DNA of 20,367 nt, taken from contig RXOD01004567.1 of assembly GCA_005223375.1 (NCBI GenBank), positions 1-20,367 on the forward strand. Direction: 5' to 3'. Below the pieces are notes generated by a model that ran no database searches, was not told the origin of the DNA, and saw only the letters and a list, made by a program, of their open reading frames with translations. The translations under genes were made by a program, and so were the position numbers. The stretch comes from Amoebophrya sp. AT5.2. Taxonomy: Eukaryota > Sar > Dinophyceae > Syndiniales > Amoebophryaceae. This document shows, piece by piece, positions 20,367-20,367 of the stretch. Position 1 is the stretch's first letter. Each line of letters begins with the position of its first letter.

Positions 20367-20367
20367 C

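Noticed and set aside
1..20367. tRNA, rRNA, CRISPR arrays and transposase genes
   Set aside because: I looked for T-loop motifs, regular spaced repeats and transposase or reverse transcriptase motifs on both strands and found none convincing.

Overview
The window looks like nuclear DNA of a flagellated protist. Nine protein genes can be supported, seven of them interrupted by introns, and all nine lie on the minus strand, so the cluster reads from right to left. Eleven introns can be placed by matching reading phase on both sides. All eleven start with GTA and end in AG (nine CAG, one AAG, one GAG); they are 97 to 408 bases long, or 141 to 408 apart from the first few. Exons are GC-rich with G/C-biased third codon positions; introns and spacers are more AT-rich. 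The one gene identified without doubt is the intraflagellar transport protein IFT25, so the organism builds a cilium by IFT. Same-strand gene order plus a protein (4156-5450) that I associate with dinoflagellates and perkinsids suggests an alveolate, perhaps a syndinian such as Amoebophrya. That placement is inference.

From right to left, in transcription order: the last exon of a Cys-rich protein (19870-20259); a spacer; IFT25 (four-part structure of three exons, 17997-18721); a Cys-rich, probably secreted protein with a frame break (16157-17385); a 756-residue low-complexity plus coiled-coil protein (12921-15480); a Ser-rich low-complexity protein (10279-11709); a zinc metalloprotease with an HEYGH active site (8327-10148); a Cys-rich protein with an internal hydrophobic segment (6109-7349); a conserved uncharacterised protein with an acidic tail (4156-5450); and a large SPFH/band-7 protein preceded by five tandem beta-type repeats (1-2980), which runs to the left edge.

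Nothing suggests an operon-like shared function. The content is mixed: ciliary transport, proteolysis, membrane or particle scaffold, and secreted proteins. The points most worth a second look are the vault-like layout of the SPFH protein, the metalloprotease with a long unrecognised N-terminal region, and two places where convincing coding sequence changes frame within a few bases.
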